From CAYXWH01 sp964468755 (lineage in GTDB: Bacteria > Chloroflexota > Dehalococcoidia > Dehalococcoidales > RBG-16-60-22), in contig CAYXWH010000001.1 of NCBI GenBank assembly GCA_964468755.1, forward strand, positions 1-64,000: a stretch of 64,000 nucleotides of DNA, in the 5' to 3' direction. Position 1 is the first letter of the stretch. Each line of letters opens with the position of its first letter. Below, one piece after another: positions 8,481-17,507 of the stretch. A program made the translations under genes and the position numbers. The notes under the pieces were generated by a model that was not told where the DNA came from, did not search any database, and worked only from the letters and a program-made list of their open reading frames with translations.

Positions 8481-8489
8481 TGCTATAAT
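8481..8489 (+). promoter_or_regulatory. Extended -10 promoter upstream of the 295-aa gene
   Basis: TGCTATAAT is an extended -10 element (TGn followed by TATAAT at 8484-8489). A TTGACA at 8453-8458 is 25 bases away, too far for a normal -35, so the extended -10 probably carries the promoter. It would give a leader of about 120 nt before the ATG at 8618. The rest of 8304-8617 shows no gene. Confidence 0.5.
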
Positions 8490-8617
8490 GTCAACTATCA
8501 AATAACCGTCAAGGGCGTCACGTATCAATTCGAATATCTTATGTGGATTAGATTCAGCGATAGTCCAGGTCGATGAAACGGGGTTAAACGAGGTAACCTT
8601 ACCAAGGAAATAAGCCC

Positions 8618-9505
8618 ATGAAATTGTTCCGTCGCTCCCAGCGCAAAGACGTTCTCTACCTGATACCGGTACGACTGGGTAACGAGCAGCTACCCAGCAG
8701 CAAAGTCAGGATGCTTTACTGTGACCCAGATGGCAGGGTATTCACCTCGCTCATGGATAAAGCAGACTACAAGCTGGCCAGAAACCGGGCAAGGAAAATG
8801 GAACGTTCTCAAAAAATCTACGCCACCGTCGGCCTGGAAATCAGACAGGGACAGTCAATGCCGCTAGCGGTGGAAATTGGAACTCAGGAGTTATGGGCGC
8901 TGGAATATATACTGGGACACGCCCTGAAAACAGGGAGATTACCGGATGTCCTAAGGAAATACCCCGGGCAGATAATCAAGCTGGGGGAAACGAGACGGGA
9001 GGAACTGGCGTTACAATACGAAAGGCGGATACGGATAGCCCGACTCAAAGAAACACCGGCAGTACTGTACCGGTTGCCATATTATTCCGAGGACTACTTT
9101 GAAGCTTCCCTGCCAATCTATAAAGCGGAACACCGCTATCCCCTGATTTTTCTCCACAGGCTGCCCCCGGCCGAGCCTGCCACCACCGATACTCAACGGC
9201 TGTTGGTCATGGAGAGCGACGGTGACCTGGCGGTTATTAAAGTACCTTCAGAATTAATGGAGCAGGTAGCCAGAGGGTATGAAGACTGGCAACAGGCAAA
9301 TAACGTGGATGGCTGTATCATTTACTCACGGGACCAGCAGGGACCCACCGTGAACTACATGCCGGTAAGTACCCTGCAACGGAAAGCACTGGATAGAATA
9401 GCCCGCCATTTTGAAGAGACCGGACAGGGCAAACAGCCTCTTTCTACAGCGGCTCAATCGGTAATGGACAAGGCAAGAAACGTGGCATCCGCTTCGCTGG
9501 TCTAG
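8618..9505 (+). CDS. Hypothetical protein, 295 aa
   Basis: I do not recognise this family. The protein is soluble, rich in Arg, Leu and Glu, and has no signal peptide, membrane segment or metal-binding Cys/His cluster. A basic helix-prone stretch lies around residues 45-65 and another around 125-145. The last 40 residues are low in hydrophobics and probably flexible. AAGGA lies upstream of the ATG with normal spacing, and an extended -10 promoter sits 128 bases before the start. It stands alone between the UGSC gene and the convergent antiporter gene. Confidence 0.75.
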   Translation: MKLFRRSQRKDVLYLIPVRLGNEQLPSSKVRMLYCDPDGRVFTSLMDKADYKLARNRARKMERSQKIYATVGLEIRQGQSMPLAVEIGTQELWALEYILGHALKTGRLPDVLRKYPGQIIKLGETRREELALQYERRIRIARLKETPAVLYRLPYYSEDYFEASLPIYKAEHRYPLIFLHRLPPAEPATTDTQRLLVMESDGDLAVIKVPSELMEQVARGYEDWQQANNVDGCIIYSRDQQGPTVNYMPVSTLQRKALDRIARHFEETGQGKQPLSTAAQSVMDKARNVASASLV

Positions 9506-9554
9506 TTAGCCCCGGTTTGTCACCACTGAACAAACTGTGATTACTCCGGATAAA

Positions 9555-10904
9555 TCACCGCTTTTCCGGTTTCTTGTCGGCGCCGCCAAACAGCTTGCTA
9601 CCACTCGGAGTAATGCCACCGGTTTCCTCCGCCAGCCTTTCCGATGCCGGTCTCCGGGCAATCCTCAGTCGCGGCAGACCGGGCGTGAAGAACCAGGCAT
9701 ACAGGTCAGCGAATTTCGTTTTTTCGATTAACAGCACCAGCACCGAGGTCATCACTATGCTCAACAGGACTATGCTATAGACAATGTTTTTAATCAGTTC
9801 TCCCCCAACAACCCCCTGTTGCAGCGGTATTGTCGCGAGCACCACCGCGGCCAGACCCTTCGGTACCATCACCGCCATAACGGAAATGTCTCTGGACGGG
9901 ATGGGCTTTCTTACCGATACCTTGACGGCAGGGATACGAAGGATAAAAGCGATAACGGTGAGAATCACGCCAACGATTATCGGCCATCCGCCAATCAGCT
10001 CCAGCGATATGCCCAGATAGACAAAGAAAAAGGTTTTCAGCAGGAAAGCCACCTCACTGAAGAACACTTTTTCCGCCTGGGTAAGGCCAACCGGCTCGCC
10101 ACCCCAGGGTGCCTTGAAAAGCGGAAACCGGACTGACTCTATATTGCCAATCGTGATACCAAAGGCAAGCGCGGCAATGGCACCGCTGAAGCCCAGTGTT
10201 TCCACAATACCGAAAATAACGAAAACAAACGCCGGCGTGGTAAACATGGCGTTTTTAATCACATGTATCCTGTTGAGCAATATCGACCAGATGAAGGCAC
10301 CCATAATCCCGAAAGCGACGGCAACGAGAAATGAGGCAATTAAATCACCGAAAATGGAACCTATTTTAACTTCACCCAGTTGATAGGCGCCAATCAGGGC
10401 AACGACAACGACAATGCTGAGGACATCATTCACCGATGATTCCACTGATAACAGGGTCTGCGTTTCCTCACCCATTCTTATTTGCCTGACCAGGGGAATA
10501 ATCACTGCTTCCGAGGTGGAACCCACAATGGCTCCCAGGATAAAGGCGGGTATCAACTCCAAATCAGTGAGCCAGATGGCGAATCCGGTTGCCACCAGCA
10601 TGGTGGAGAAAAAGCCTAGCGGCGCCAGTGTCATGGCGCCACCCAGGGCAGAGCGCAAAGTGCCCAGTCTCAGGGTAATGCCACTCTCAAACAGAATAAT
10701 GATGAGGGTAATGGTGGTAAAAACGGGGCCCACTGCCCCGAATTGCAGGGGAGAAATCAAACCGAAGACAGGACCAACACAAATACCAATAATAATCAGC
10801 AGGATAACGTCGGGGATTCGGGTCTTACTGAAAACACCGGTAAAGAGATGCGCCAGAAATACAAGGATACCAACAAAGGCAATAACCGGAGCTATCTCCT
10901 GCAC
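9555..10904 (-). CDS. Cation:proton antiporter (CPA1/NhaP-like)
   Basis: The 449-aa protein has about 12 hydrophobic helices. Its core helix carries ESSVNDVLSIV, matching the ND-type ion-binding motif of CPA1 sodium(potassium)/proton exchangers. The first helices (IPDVILLIIIGICVGP) and the GSTSEAVIIPLV helix also match the Na_H_Exchanger fold. It would exchange monovalent cations for protons across the cytoplasmic membrane. The C-terminus (about 55 residues) is a basic cytoplasmic tail without a TrkA-type domain. It has its own consensus promoter on the minus strand. The CBS-domain gene on the same strand lies about 320 bases upstream, so an operon is unlikely. Confidence 0.88.
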   Translation of the reverse strand: MQEIAPVIAFVGILVFLAHLFTGVFSKTRIPDVILLIIIGICVGPVFGLISPLQFGAVGPVFTTITLIIILFESGITLRLGTLRSALGGAMTLAPLGFFSTMLVATGFAIWLTDLELIPAFILGAIVGSTSEAVIIPLVRQIRMGEETQTLLSVESSVNDVLSIVVVVALIGAYQLGEVKIGSIFGDLIASFLVAVAFGIMGAFIWSILLNRIHVIKNAMFTTPAFVFVIFGIVETLGFSGAIAALAFGITIGNIESVRFPLFKAPWGGEPVGLTQAEKVFFSEVAFLLKTFFFVYLGISLELIGGWPIIVGVILTVIAFILRIPAVKVSVRKPIPSRDISVMAVMVPKGLAAVVLATIPLQQGVVGGELIKNIVYSIVLLSIVMTSVLVLLIEKTKFADLYAWFFTPGLPRLRIARRPASERLAEETGGITPSGSKLFGGADKKPEKR

Positions 10905-10982
10905 GGTACACTCCTTGTTTCCAGTGCTTCTCCCTACCCGGCACCAGTTCCGTCTCCGCCATTCGCGGTACCGGGCACTCCC

Positions 10983-11011
10983 ACTTTAAGCATGCCGTAC
11001 CGTTTTGTCAA
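10983..11011 (-). promoter_or_regulatory. Sigma-70-type promoter of the antiporter gene
   Basis: On the minus strand TTGACA (11006-11011) is followed after 17 bases by TAAAGT (10983-10988). Transcription would start near 10976, about 70 bases before the antiporter ATG. The remaining bases of the gap 10905-11227 show no gene. Confidence 0.6.
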
Positions 11012-11227
11012 GGAGACACAGGGCTTGCCATACCGGTTACCCATCAGAATAAGGCAAAAGTCTACGCCAGTGCACTACCGGGATGGAAGGTCAGGAGAAA
11101 GCGGGCATAGACGGCTAATTATGCGTGGCTGTGGTCAGCTAGCTCCAGCGATATTGAGATTTCACACTATCCCTTCAGTACCTGCGCTGCAGTTATCCCG
11201 TATAAAAACCGGGAGGTGTGGCTCCGA

Positions 11228-11671
11228 CTAGATATAGCCGCCGGCAATGTAGTCGGCCAGGTAACGTACCTGCGCTTTGGACTCCTCCAGCTGCACCTCA
11301 ACTACATCCCGCATTGACACCATGCCTGCCAGCCGGTTGCCAGTGAGTATGGGGAGATGTCTTATCCCCTTCTGCATCATGATACTCACCGCATAATCCA
11401 GATCATCTTCAGGAACCCCGATAACCACATCCCGGCTCATCACATCTTTTACCCTGGAACTATCAAGGTCGTGGCTGGTCTCGATTCGAGAACATTCCTG
11501 CAAAATGTCTCTTTCGGTAATGATGCCCACGATTATACCCCCGGGAGCGCAGACCGGGAGCGCCCCTATGTTATTTTCGACCAGCCTGCTGATAGCCAGA
11601 CGGACGGAGTCATTGGGGCCAATGGTTACTACCGGGCGACCCTTGACGGCGAGCAGCTCTTTGACCTTCAT
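11228..11671 (-). CDS. Protein with two CBS domains
   Basis: The protein is a bare CBS pair (Bateman module): one motif at about residues 8-65 and the second at about 75-130, each with the GIITERDIL or GMVSMRDVV type ending. Such modules bind adenosyl ligands (AMP, ATP, SAM) and regulate partners. None is fused here. The start is placed at the ATG at 11671 because GGAGGT lies five bases before it. An upstream in-frame ATG at 11692 has no such site. The target protein cannot be told. The neighbouring antiporter on the same strand is a possible but unsupported partner. Confidence 0.88.
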   Translation of the reverse strand: MKVKELLAVKGRPVVTIGPNDSVRLAISRLVENNIGALPVCAPGGIIVGIITERDILQECSRIETSHDLDSSRVKDVMSRDVVIGVPEDDLDYAVSIMMQKGIRHLPILTGNRLAGMVSMRDVVEVQLEESKAQVRYLADYIAGGYI

Positions 11672-11795
11672 CCCGCACCTCCACGACACCAAAAAATTAG
11701 ATGTGATATATTACTCGCCTACCCGCGGTTTGTCAATACCTTTCTACAAAATGCGAGCGAGCACCCCGGTTGTTTTTCTCCACCCATGAGCGGAC

Positions 11796-13004
11796 TTAAT
11801 ATCCCAGGCGCTGCAGCCGTTCCTTCATCGCCCGTTCCTTTCCGAACGGCTTTTCCCGCAGGGTAAATTCAAGCTGGTCAGGGTCAAGAGTCCTGCCTTC
11901 CAGAGCCGCATGTTCAGCCGGGTAGCGGTACGCACGAAAGACAGCCCTTTCCCAGCGTGTCCCGTGTCTCCTGGCGTAAAACGGGCTGAGGTATTCCCAG
12001 ACCACCTCTTTCTCCGGTGTCACTTCGAAAATTCTCCCCGGGGCGCCCTCGCAGATGAGCGTGTTTCCATTGGGCAGACGCTGAGCCCCGGATATGTTCG
12101 GGGAATAGAAACTCGGCGGCGGATCAGCCATATATTGCCACTCAACCGTATTTGTCTGCGGATTGACCTCCACTACCCGCGAGTAGGTACCAATCATCGG
12201 ACCACCGGGTCGTTGCGGCTCGCCGGCTCCGCCGGGTGTAGCACCGGGGCTTCGCTGCGGTCCGTTATCAAAGATGAGAATGTTGCCGTTATCCAGCCGG
12301 GTGGGGTCATGCGGCTGGGACATTTCCCCTTTTCCCCACCGCCATTTAATATTCCCCGTTTTCTTATCGATAATGGCAGCGCTATCCAGGTGATGGAAGG
12401 TGGTCAGAATATCTCCGTCGGGCATGACGAAGCAGGCATTGCCATGCGTCCACTCGGCACGCCCTATCAGCGGCGCAATGGTATCTATCTCGAAATCAAG
12501 GTGCTCGTAAGCATACCACTCCCAGACCGTATCGCCTTCCGGGGTAACCTCACGAAAGTAGTCGGTCCACATTACCCCATCGCGTTCGGTGCCCGGCCTA
12601 CCCCCCTGTATCCTTGGAACAAGCTCCTCAGGCACCTGTACCATGCCCAGATACATGGTATTCCCGCTGTCCATGCGGCAGAAATCATGGTGTTGATACG
12701 GGTCATGGTGCTGCCAGACAATAGCACCATCCCAGTCGATTTCCAGCAGGTAGCCACCGGCAGCGCCAGCCCAGGCGATTGGCCCGTCAATATCCATGCC
12801 GGCATAAAGCAAATTTCCATTGGGCAACAGTTTACCATACCCGCCCGGATTATACGGCATATTCCAGCAATGTACCGGATGCCCCTCCATATCAATCAAC
12901 CACGCCACCGCCCCATTCAAGGGAGTGAAAAGGGTATAGCCGTTAGAACATTTCTCCGGGTCGTAATAGGGTACCCACGGTGAGCAGGGACGCTTGACAA
13001 CCAT
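11796..13004 (-). CDS. Arylsulfotransferase (ASST)-like beta-propeller protein, copy 1
   Basis: The 402-aa protein shows repeated propeller blades with ASST signatures: LLPNGNLLYAG, HHDFCRMDSGNTMYLG, WTHGNACFVMPDGDILTTF, PHDPTRLDNGNILIFDN and LPNGNTLICEG. ASST enzymes move sulfate between phenols without PAPS, using a histidine. The His-Asp loops are kept here. Unlike classic periplasmic ASST there is no signal peptide, so this protein should be cytoplasmic and its reaction is uncertain. It lies 54 bases downstream of a flavoprotein gene on the same strand, so the two are probably co-transcribed. A paralogue is at 29308-30498. Confidence 0.85.
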   Translation of the reverse strand: MVVKRPCSPWVPYYDPEKCSNGYTLFTPLNGAVAWLIDMEGHPVHCWNMPYNPGGYGKLLPNGNLLYAGMDIDGPIAWAGAAGGYLLEIDWDGAIVWQHHDPYQHHDFCRMDSGNTMYLGMVQVPEELVPRIQGGRPGTERDGVMWTDYFREVTPEGDTVWEWYAYEHLDFEIDTIAPLIGRAEWTHGNACFVMPDGDILTTFHHLDSAAIIDKKTGNIKWRWGKGEMSQPHDPTRLDNGNILIFDNGPQRSPGATPGGAGEPQRPGGPMIGTYSRVVEVNPQTNTVEWQYMADPPPSFYSPNISGAQRLPNGNTLICEGAPGRIFEVTPEKEVVWEYLSPFYARRHGTRWERAVFRAYRYPAEHAALEGRTLDPDQLEFTLREKPFGKERAMKERLQRLGY

Positions 13005-13058
13005 AATAACCTCCCTTAAATATATTTATGTCTAGTAGTCGAACGCTGTCACGATACT

Positions 13059-14645
13059 TTACTCTCCGGGAAATCTGGCGGGATATCTTTCCGCATAGGG
13101 CCTGGTCAGGTCAGGCCACCACTCTTCAGGAACCGGTTTCTTATACACCTTCATCCGGCCATCTTCTTGCCTCATCATCACCCATGCCAACCAGTCCGGG
13201 TCATCCCGGTGCGGATAATCCTCACGGTAATGAGTGCCCCGGCTCTCCGTCCGGAAGAGCGAAGCCCTGAGTCTCATCTCGGCATTGAGCACCATGTTCT
13301 TCGTTTCATGAGCCAGACGTAACTGGTGCCAATCACGGGCAAACAGCGCGGGAACAAGGTGACCTTTCATAAACTCAACTATGGTCAGTGCCGCCTGCAG
13401 ACGCTCACCATGTTTGATGCGTGACATGAAATACGGCATCGTCAGGTTCTGGAGCAACTGGGTTACCCAGGCCGGGCTGAAGCCACCCTTACGCTGCACT
13501 GGCGCCAGCACGGCGGCTCCGGCTGCCGACACTTCCTTTTCATCAATTACCGGCCGGGTTACCTGCCCGGCATACCGGGCAGCGGCTATTCCCGCTCTGG
13601 CCCCGGTGCAAGAAGCAGTAGCCGTGGCAAAGCCCATACCGGCGTACTGAGCGCCACATACCCATGTCGCGCAGTTATCACCGGCAACCCAGAGACCGGG
13701 TACGCCGGAGAAGCATTCTTTATCAACCGGCCAGACTCCCTCGATGGTGTGAATTGACATTCCCAGTGCTGAATTCGATATCATCTCATCCTCACCCCTG
13801 GTCAGCGGCGCCCCCCCGGCGTGGGCTTCGAAGTCAATACTCAGTCCCATACCGTGGCCAGCAACCTCATTACCTTCCGCATTGAGTAACGGTATCTCCA
13901 TTTGCGGGGGACGACCGCGCCCGAGTTTCAGTCGCCGGCCATGGAAGTCTTCAAATTCCTTCCCGGTTATTTCCGCACCAGCCTCGTAAGCCATCACATG
14001 ACCGTCAGCAGTCACGTCACCAATGGGCCAGGCCCCCCACGGTTTAAAACCGCCGGCACCGGCACAGAGGACGGTGGCTTTGGCTGTGAATATATAGAGA
14101 TCATTACCTTCCACCGGAAAACCGACGGCACCAACCACCCTGCCGTCCTGTTTCATCAGCTGGGCAATCATGACTCTCTCCAGAATACGCACGCCGATCT
14201 TTTGCGGGTAGCTCCTCAGCGGCTTAACCCAGGTGGCGCTGCTACCATCATGAGGCGTCCACATCAGCGCCTCACTGGCACCCATGCGGGCTTCTTTAAT
14301 ATAGTTGCCTTTATCGTCTTTAAGGAATACTATCCCCCACGACATCAGGTCCTGAAACCGGGCATACGAATCCCGCAATACGGTCTCGGTCCACTCGCGG
14401 TTGTTAATATATTCACCGCGAGTATAGGATTGTTCCAGCCACTCTTCCAGCCGGTGACCCCACTCCGGATTGAACACCCCGGTAGCGTGTGCCCAAGGGG
14501 TCTGTCCTGATTTGCCAATATATCCTTTGGATACCAGGGTTACGTCCGCTCCCTGTTCTTTTGCCTTTACTGCGGTAAAGACCCCCGCCAACCCCCCACC
14601 AACCACCAGAACATCAGTTTCAATAACTCTCTCTTTCGGCAACAT
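13059..14645 (-). CDS. SdhA/FrdA/AprA-type FAD flavoprotein, short form (copy 1)
   Basis: The N-terminus has the FAD dinucleotide motif VLVVGGGLAG, followed by GYIGKSGQTP. The C-terminus keeps SRGTHYREDYP, the conserved end of the succinate dehydrogenase/fumarate reductase flavoprotein family. The start is set at ATG 14645, preceded by AAGGAGG; a GTG just before it is too close to that site. It is closely similar along its whole length to the flavoprotein at 52943-54550. That paralogue sits next to ferredoxin genes, whereas this one has none and is followed by the ASST-like gene. The electron partner must then be elsewhere or shared. Substrate is unknown: the family covers fumarate, APS and other two-electron reactions. 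Confidence 0.88.
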   Translation of the reverse strand: MLPKERVIETDVLVVGGGLAGVFTAVKAKEQGADVTLVSKGYIGKSGQTPWAHATGVFNPEWGHRLEEWLEQSYTRGEYINNREWTETVLRDSYARFQDLMSWGIVFLKDDKGNYIKEARMGASEALMWTPHDGSSATWVKPLRSYPQKIGVRILERVMIAQLMKQDGRVVGAVGFPVEGNDLYIFTAKATVLCAGAGGFKPWGAWPIGDVTADGHVMAYEAGAEITGKEFEDFHGRRLKLGRGRPPQMEIPLLNAEGNEVAGHGMGLSIDFEAHAGGAPLTRGEDEMISNSALGMSIHTIEGVWPVDKECFSGVPGLWVAGDNCATWVCGAQYAGMGFATATASCTGARAGIAAARYAGQVTRPVIDEKEVSAAGAAVLAPVQRKGGFSPAWVTQLLQNLTMPYFMSRIKHGERLQAALTIVEFMKGHLVPALFARDWHQLRLAHETKNMVLNAEMRLRASLFRTESRGTHYREDYPHRDDPDWLAWVMMRQEDGRMKVYKKPVPEEWWPDLTRPYAERYPARFPGE

Positions 14646-14738
14646 CACGCCTCCTTTCTTGCCATTGTCCTACGGCAATTTCACCTTTTCAGGCGACAAT
14701 CCAGAAACCCGCTCCGTTTGACCAGCCGACCCCGGCTC

Positions 14739-15269
14739 TTAGATTCCGGGAAAGCAACCGGGGGCACGTACCATCAAGACCGGCACACATGCCGAACGGA
14801 GCACCCGGTCAGCCGTACTGCCCATTACCCAGCGGCTTATCCCCGAGTTCCCGTGGGTAGCCATGATAATAAGGTCTACCTCATTCTTCGTGCCATATCC
14901 GGCAATTTCTTCAGCAGGCCGTCCCATCAGCACCTCGGTGCGCACCTCAATCCCCTTTTGACGTAATTGTCTGGCGATTCTATCGAGGTAGCGCTGGGCT
15001 TGCTTGTACATTCTGCCCACCGCCCCGACATACATCTGATCTCCACTGGGCACACCGGGGTCAGGCACCGAGCTATAGAAGCTGACATCCAGCATCTTGT
15101 AACCATCAGGCACGGCGTCACGTCTGGTCTGTTTTACCGGTATACGCTCGGTGACGCTGACCAGAATAACCTCCCTGGTATCACAGCCAGCAGCGATAGC
15201 CTCCACATGGGGTAAAACACATTCCGCCAGCTTCGAGCCATCCAGTGGAATCATAATCCTTTTATACAT
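14739..15269 (-). CDS. Universal stress protein (UspA family)
   Basis: The 176-aa protein begins MYKRIMIPLDGSKLAE and ends with the nucleotide-binding signature MATHGNSGISRWVMGSTADRVL. This is the ATP-binding GxxG(x9)G(S/T) type of Usp. AAGGAGG precedes the ATG. A middle insert of about 30 residues (about 45-75) is longer than in minimal Usp proteins. It is preceded by its own promoter with an overlapping palindrome and faces away from the MATE gene. Confidence 0.93.
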   Translation of the reverse strand: MYKRIMIPLDGSKLAECVLPHVEAIAAGCDTREVILVSVTERIPVKQTRRDAVPDGYKMLDVSFYSSVPDPGVPSGDQMYVGAVGRMYKQAQRYLDRIARQLRQKGIEVRTEVLMGRPAEEIAGYGTKNEVDLIIMATHGNSGISRWVMGSTADRVLRSACVPVLMVRAPGCFPGI

Positions 15270-15393
15270 CTGCCTGCCTCCTTGTCCGGTGCTGTACCGG
15301 TAATCCCTCCACCCTGAATGCTTACCTGCCTATTTCCAGCTCAGCCGGTGTGGGTATCCAGGAACGAAACGCAAAGTAAAAATGATACCTGTA

Positions 15394-15430
15394 AGTATAG
15401 CAGAAATACGGAGATTGACAAGTGACTTGT
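15394..15430 (-). promoter_or_regulatory. Usp promoter with palindromic operator
   Basis: On the minus strand TTGTCA (15416-15421) and TATACT (15394-15399) are 16 bases apart, placing a start near 15387. A perfect palindrome ACAAGT-G-ACTTGT (15418-15430) overlaps the -35 and could be a repressor site. The rest of 15431-15908 shows no gene. It contains a small inverted repeat, AGAGAA/TTCTCT, near 15715-15730. Confidence 0.5.
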
Positions 15431-15908
15431 AACCGGCATATTTGGAATCTGAACATGTCGTTATCCGCTCTGCCATGATATTTCCCATATCATTCTATTC
15501 ACGAGCCTGACAAGACAGGAGGTAGATTATTGATACCAGCATGGCACATAAAATTAGTATTGTCAATTGTCAGTTCGAAACCAGAAACTATAATTAATGC
15601 CCGTTCTGACCATCACACAGGCAAAGGTTGTGCTTTTTGTGATATTCTGTTATCATTGCAGTAATATTCTGATACTGCACATCAAGCACTTGCTACTGAG
15701 CACATAGTGCTAAAGAGAATTGTTTCTCTATCTCTCTAGTACTGTACTGGTCCAGACTCCAGCACCCAAATAGTAACCGGGGGCACCATATTCTTTGTCA
15801 GTATATCAACTGATACCGCTATTAGCCGAACCAATGATACCGGGGCATACTGTCCAAGGATGTGACTGGTAAAAACCAACTGCCACTGTTGGAGATTAAC
15901 TATTCACC

Positions 15909-17291
15909 ATGCAAGAGACACCAATTACCGATGGAAGAACGGTATCTTATGGTAGGGACTGGACAAAGGGCAGCATTACCAAAAATCTGCTCCAGCTCTC
16001 CTGGCCTATAGTAATAAGCCAGAGTCTCAACATGATTGGTCCCACCATTGACATGATATGGGTGGGGAAGCTTGGTGCCGCTCCCATTGCCGGAGTGGGC
16101 GTTGCCGGTACCGTTGTCATGTTTATGACCTCGGCGATAATGGGTCTTGCCATAGGCACCAGAGCCATGATTGCCCGCTTCATTGGAGCCGGTGATACCA
16201 CAGGGGCGAACCATGTGGCCCGGCAGGCATTCGTCATCAGCGCCATGTTTGCCGCACTCATGATTACCATCGGCATCTCCCTCGCCGAACCTATATTAGC
16301 CCTGATGGGAGTGGAACCAGAGGTGGTCGCTGAGGGGGCGGTCTATATGCGCATCATGTTCGTAGGGGCATCCACCATGACCTTCCGGATGATGGCGGAA
16401 GGTATTATGCAGGCTTCGGGAGATTCCATCACCCCAATGCGAATAGCCATCCTTTTCCGCGCCGTCCATGTCGCCCTTTGTCCCTTCATGGTCCTGGGCT
16501 GGTGGATATTCCCCAATCTGGGCGTTACCGGTGCCGCGCTGACCAATGTCATTTCCCAGTCTCTGGGCTTGGCACTGGCATTCTGGGTACTTTTCAGCGG
16601 CAAAACCCATTTGCGACTAACCATGCAGAATTTTCGTGTCGACTTCAGAATGATATGGCGCATCATCAGGATAGGCCTGCCCGCTTCAGTTATGGCTACA
16701 CAACGGGGCCTGGGCCATCTCGTCCTGACGATGTTCATGGTGCCCTTCGGTACGCTGGCAGTAGCGGCACATACCCTGTGGCAGAGGGTGGAGATGGTAG
16801 TGGTCATGCTCAATATGGGAATAGGTATCGGGGCTGGTGTGCTGGTGGGTCAAAATCTTGGCGCCAATAATCCGGGAAGGGCGGAGAGAAGTGGTTGGCT
16901 GGCACTGGCTATTACCCAGGCATTTGTCACGCTCTGCGCCATCGCAATACTCGTGTGGCCGGAATACATCGTTCGTATCTTTAACACGGAACCAAATCTT
17001 ATCGCCACCGCCAGCAGCTTCCTGAGAATAGCCGCCACCGGCTACTTCGTTCTCAGTTCGGTTGTTGTCCTGGAGAACTGTATATCCGGCGCCGGAGACA
17101 CCGTGCCACCGATGCTTTTTGAGATTGTACAGCGCTGGGTAATAATAGTGCCCCTGGCCTTCTTCCTGCCCAACATAGCCGGACTGGGCATGTACGGAGT
17201 ACGCTGGGCAATAGTCGCCGGTATGATCCTCGGCGCCTTTATCTACGCCGCCTATTTCCGGCTGGGAAGATGGAAACGGAAAAGGATATAA
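15909..17291 (+). CDS. MATE-family multidrug/cation efflux transporter
   Basis: The 460-aa protein has about 12 hydrophobic helices in two homologous halves. MATE features include LLQLSWPIVISQSLNMI at the first helix, the GTRAMIARFIGAGD loop, and the second-half repeat GIGIGAGVLVGQNLGA. MATE transporters export organic cations or drugs in exchange for sodium or protons. No ribosome site is obvious before the ATG. The upstream gap of more than 600 bases and the downstream AT-rich region suggest a single-gene unit. Confidence 0.92.
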   Translation: MQETPITDGRTVSYGRDWTKGSITKNLLQLSWPIVISQSLNMIGPTIDMIWVGKLGAAPIAGVGVAGTVVMFMTSAIMGLAIGTRAMIARFIGAGDTTGANHVARQAFVISAMFAALMITIGISLAEPILALMGVEPEVVAEGAVYMRIMFVGASTMTFRMMAEGIMQASGDSITPMRIAILFRAVHVALCPFMVLGWWIFPNLGVTGAALTNVISQSLGLALAFWVLFSGKTHLRLTMQNFRVDFRMIWRIIRIGLPASVMATQRGLGHLVLTMFMVPFGTLAVAAHTLWQRVEMVVVMLNMGIGIGAGVLVGQNLGANNPGRAERSGWLALAITQAFVTLCAIAILVWPEYIVRIFNTEPNLIATASSFLRIAATGYFVLSSVVVLENCISGAGDTVPPMLFEIVQRWVIIVPLAFFLPNIAGLGMYGVRWAIVAGMILGAFIYAAYFRLGRWKRKRI

Positions 17292-17507
17292 ACCGGCAAG
17301 CCGCCAGGGGTTATACTGCCATATACCACGATTTCATGGTCTATATCGATGTTCGGCTTCAATCGGTAAAACCAAAATTATTTTTTACTCATTTTTTTAT
17401 AAATTAATATTATCTTAACATTTTTGTATTATTATTAGGCATTCTTATCATAGCCAGCCAAATTGACAATTACCGGTGGATGATTTACTATAGCTGACAA
17501 ACTGCAT

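Noticed and set aside
8453..8489. TTGACA and TATAAT as a standard promoter
   Set aside because: Spacing of 25 bases is too long; only the extended -10 element is kept.
11910..12983. 357-codon plus-strand frame
   Set aside because: Antisense of the ASST-like gene; codon pattern and motifs support only the minus strand.
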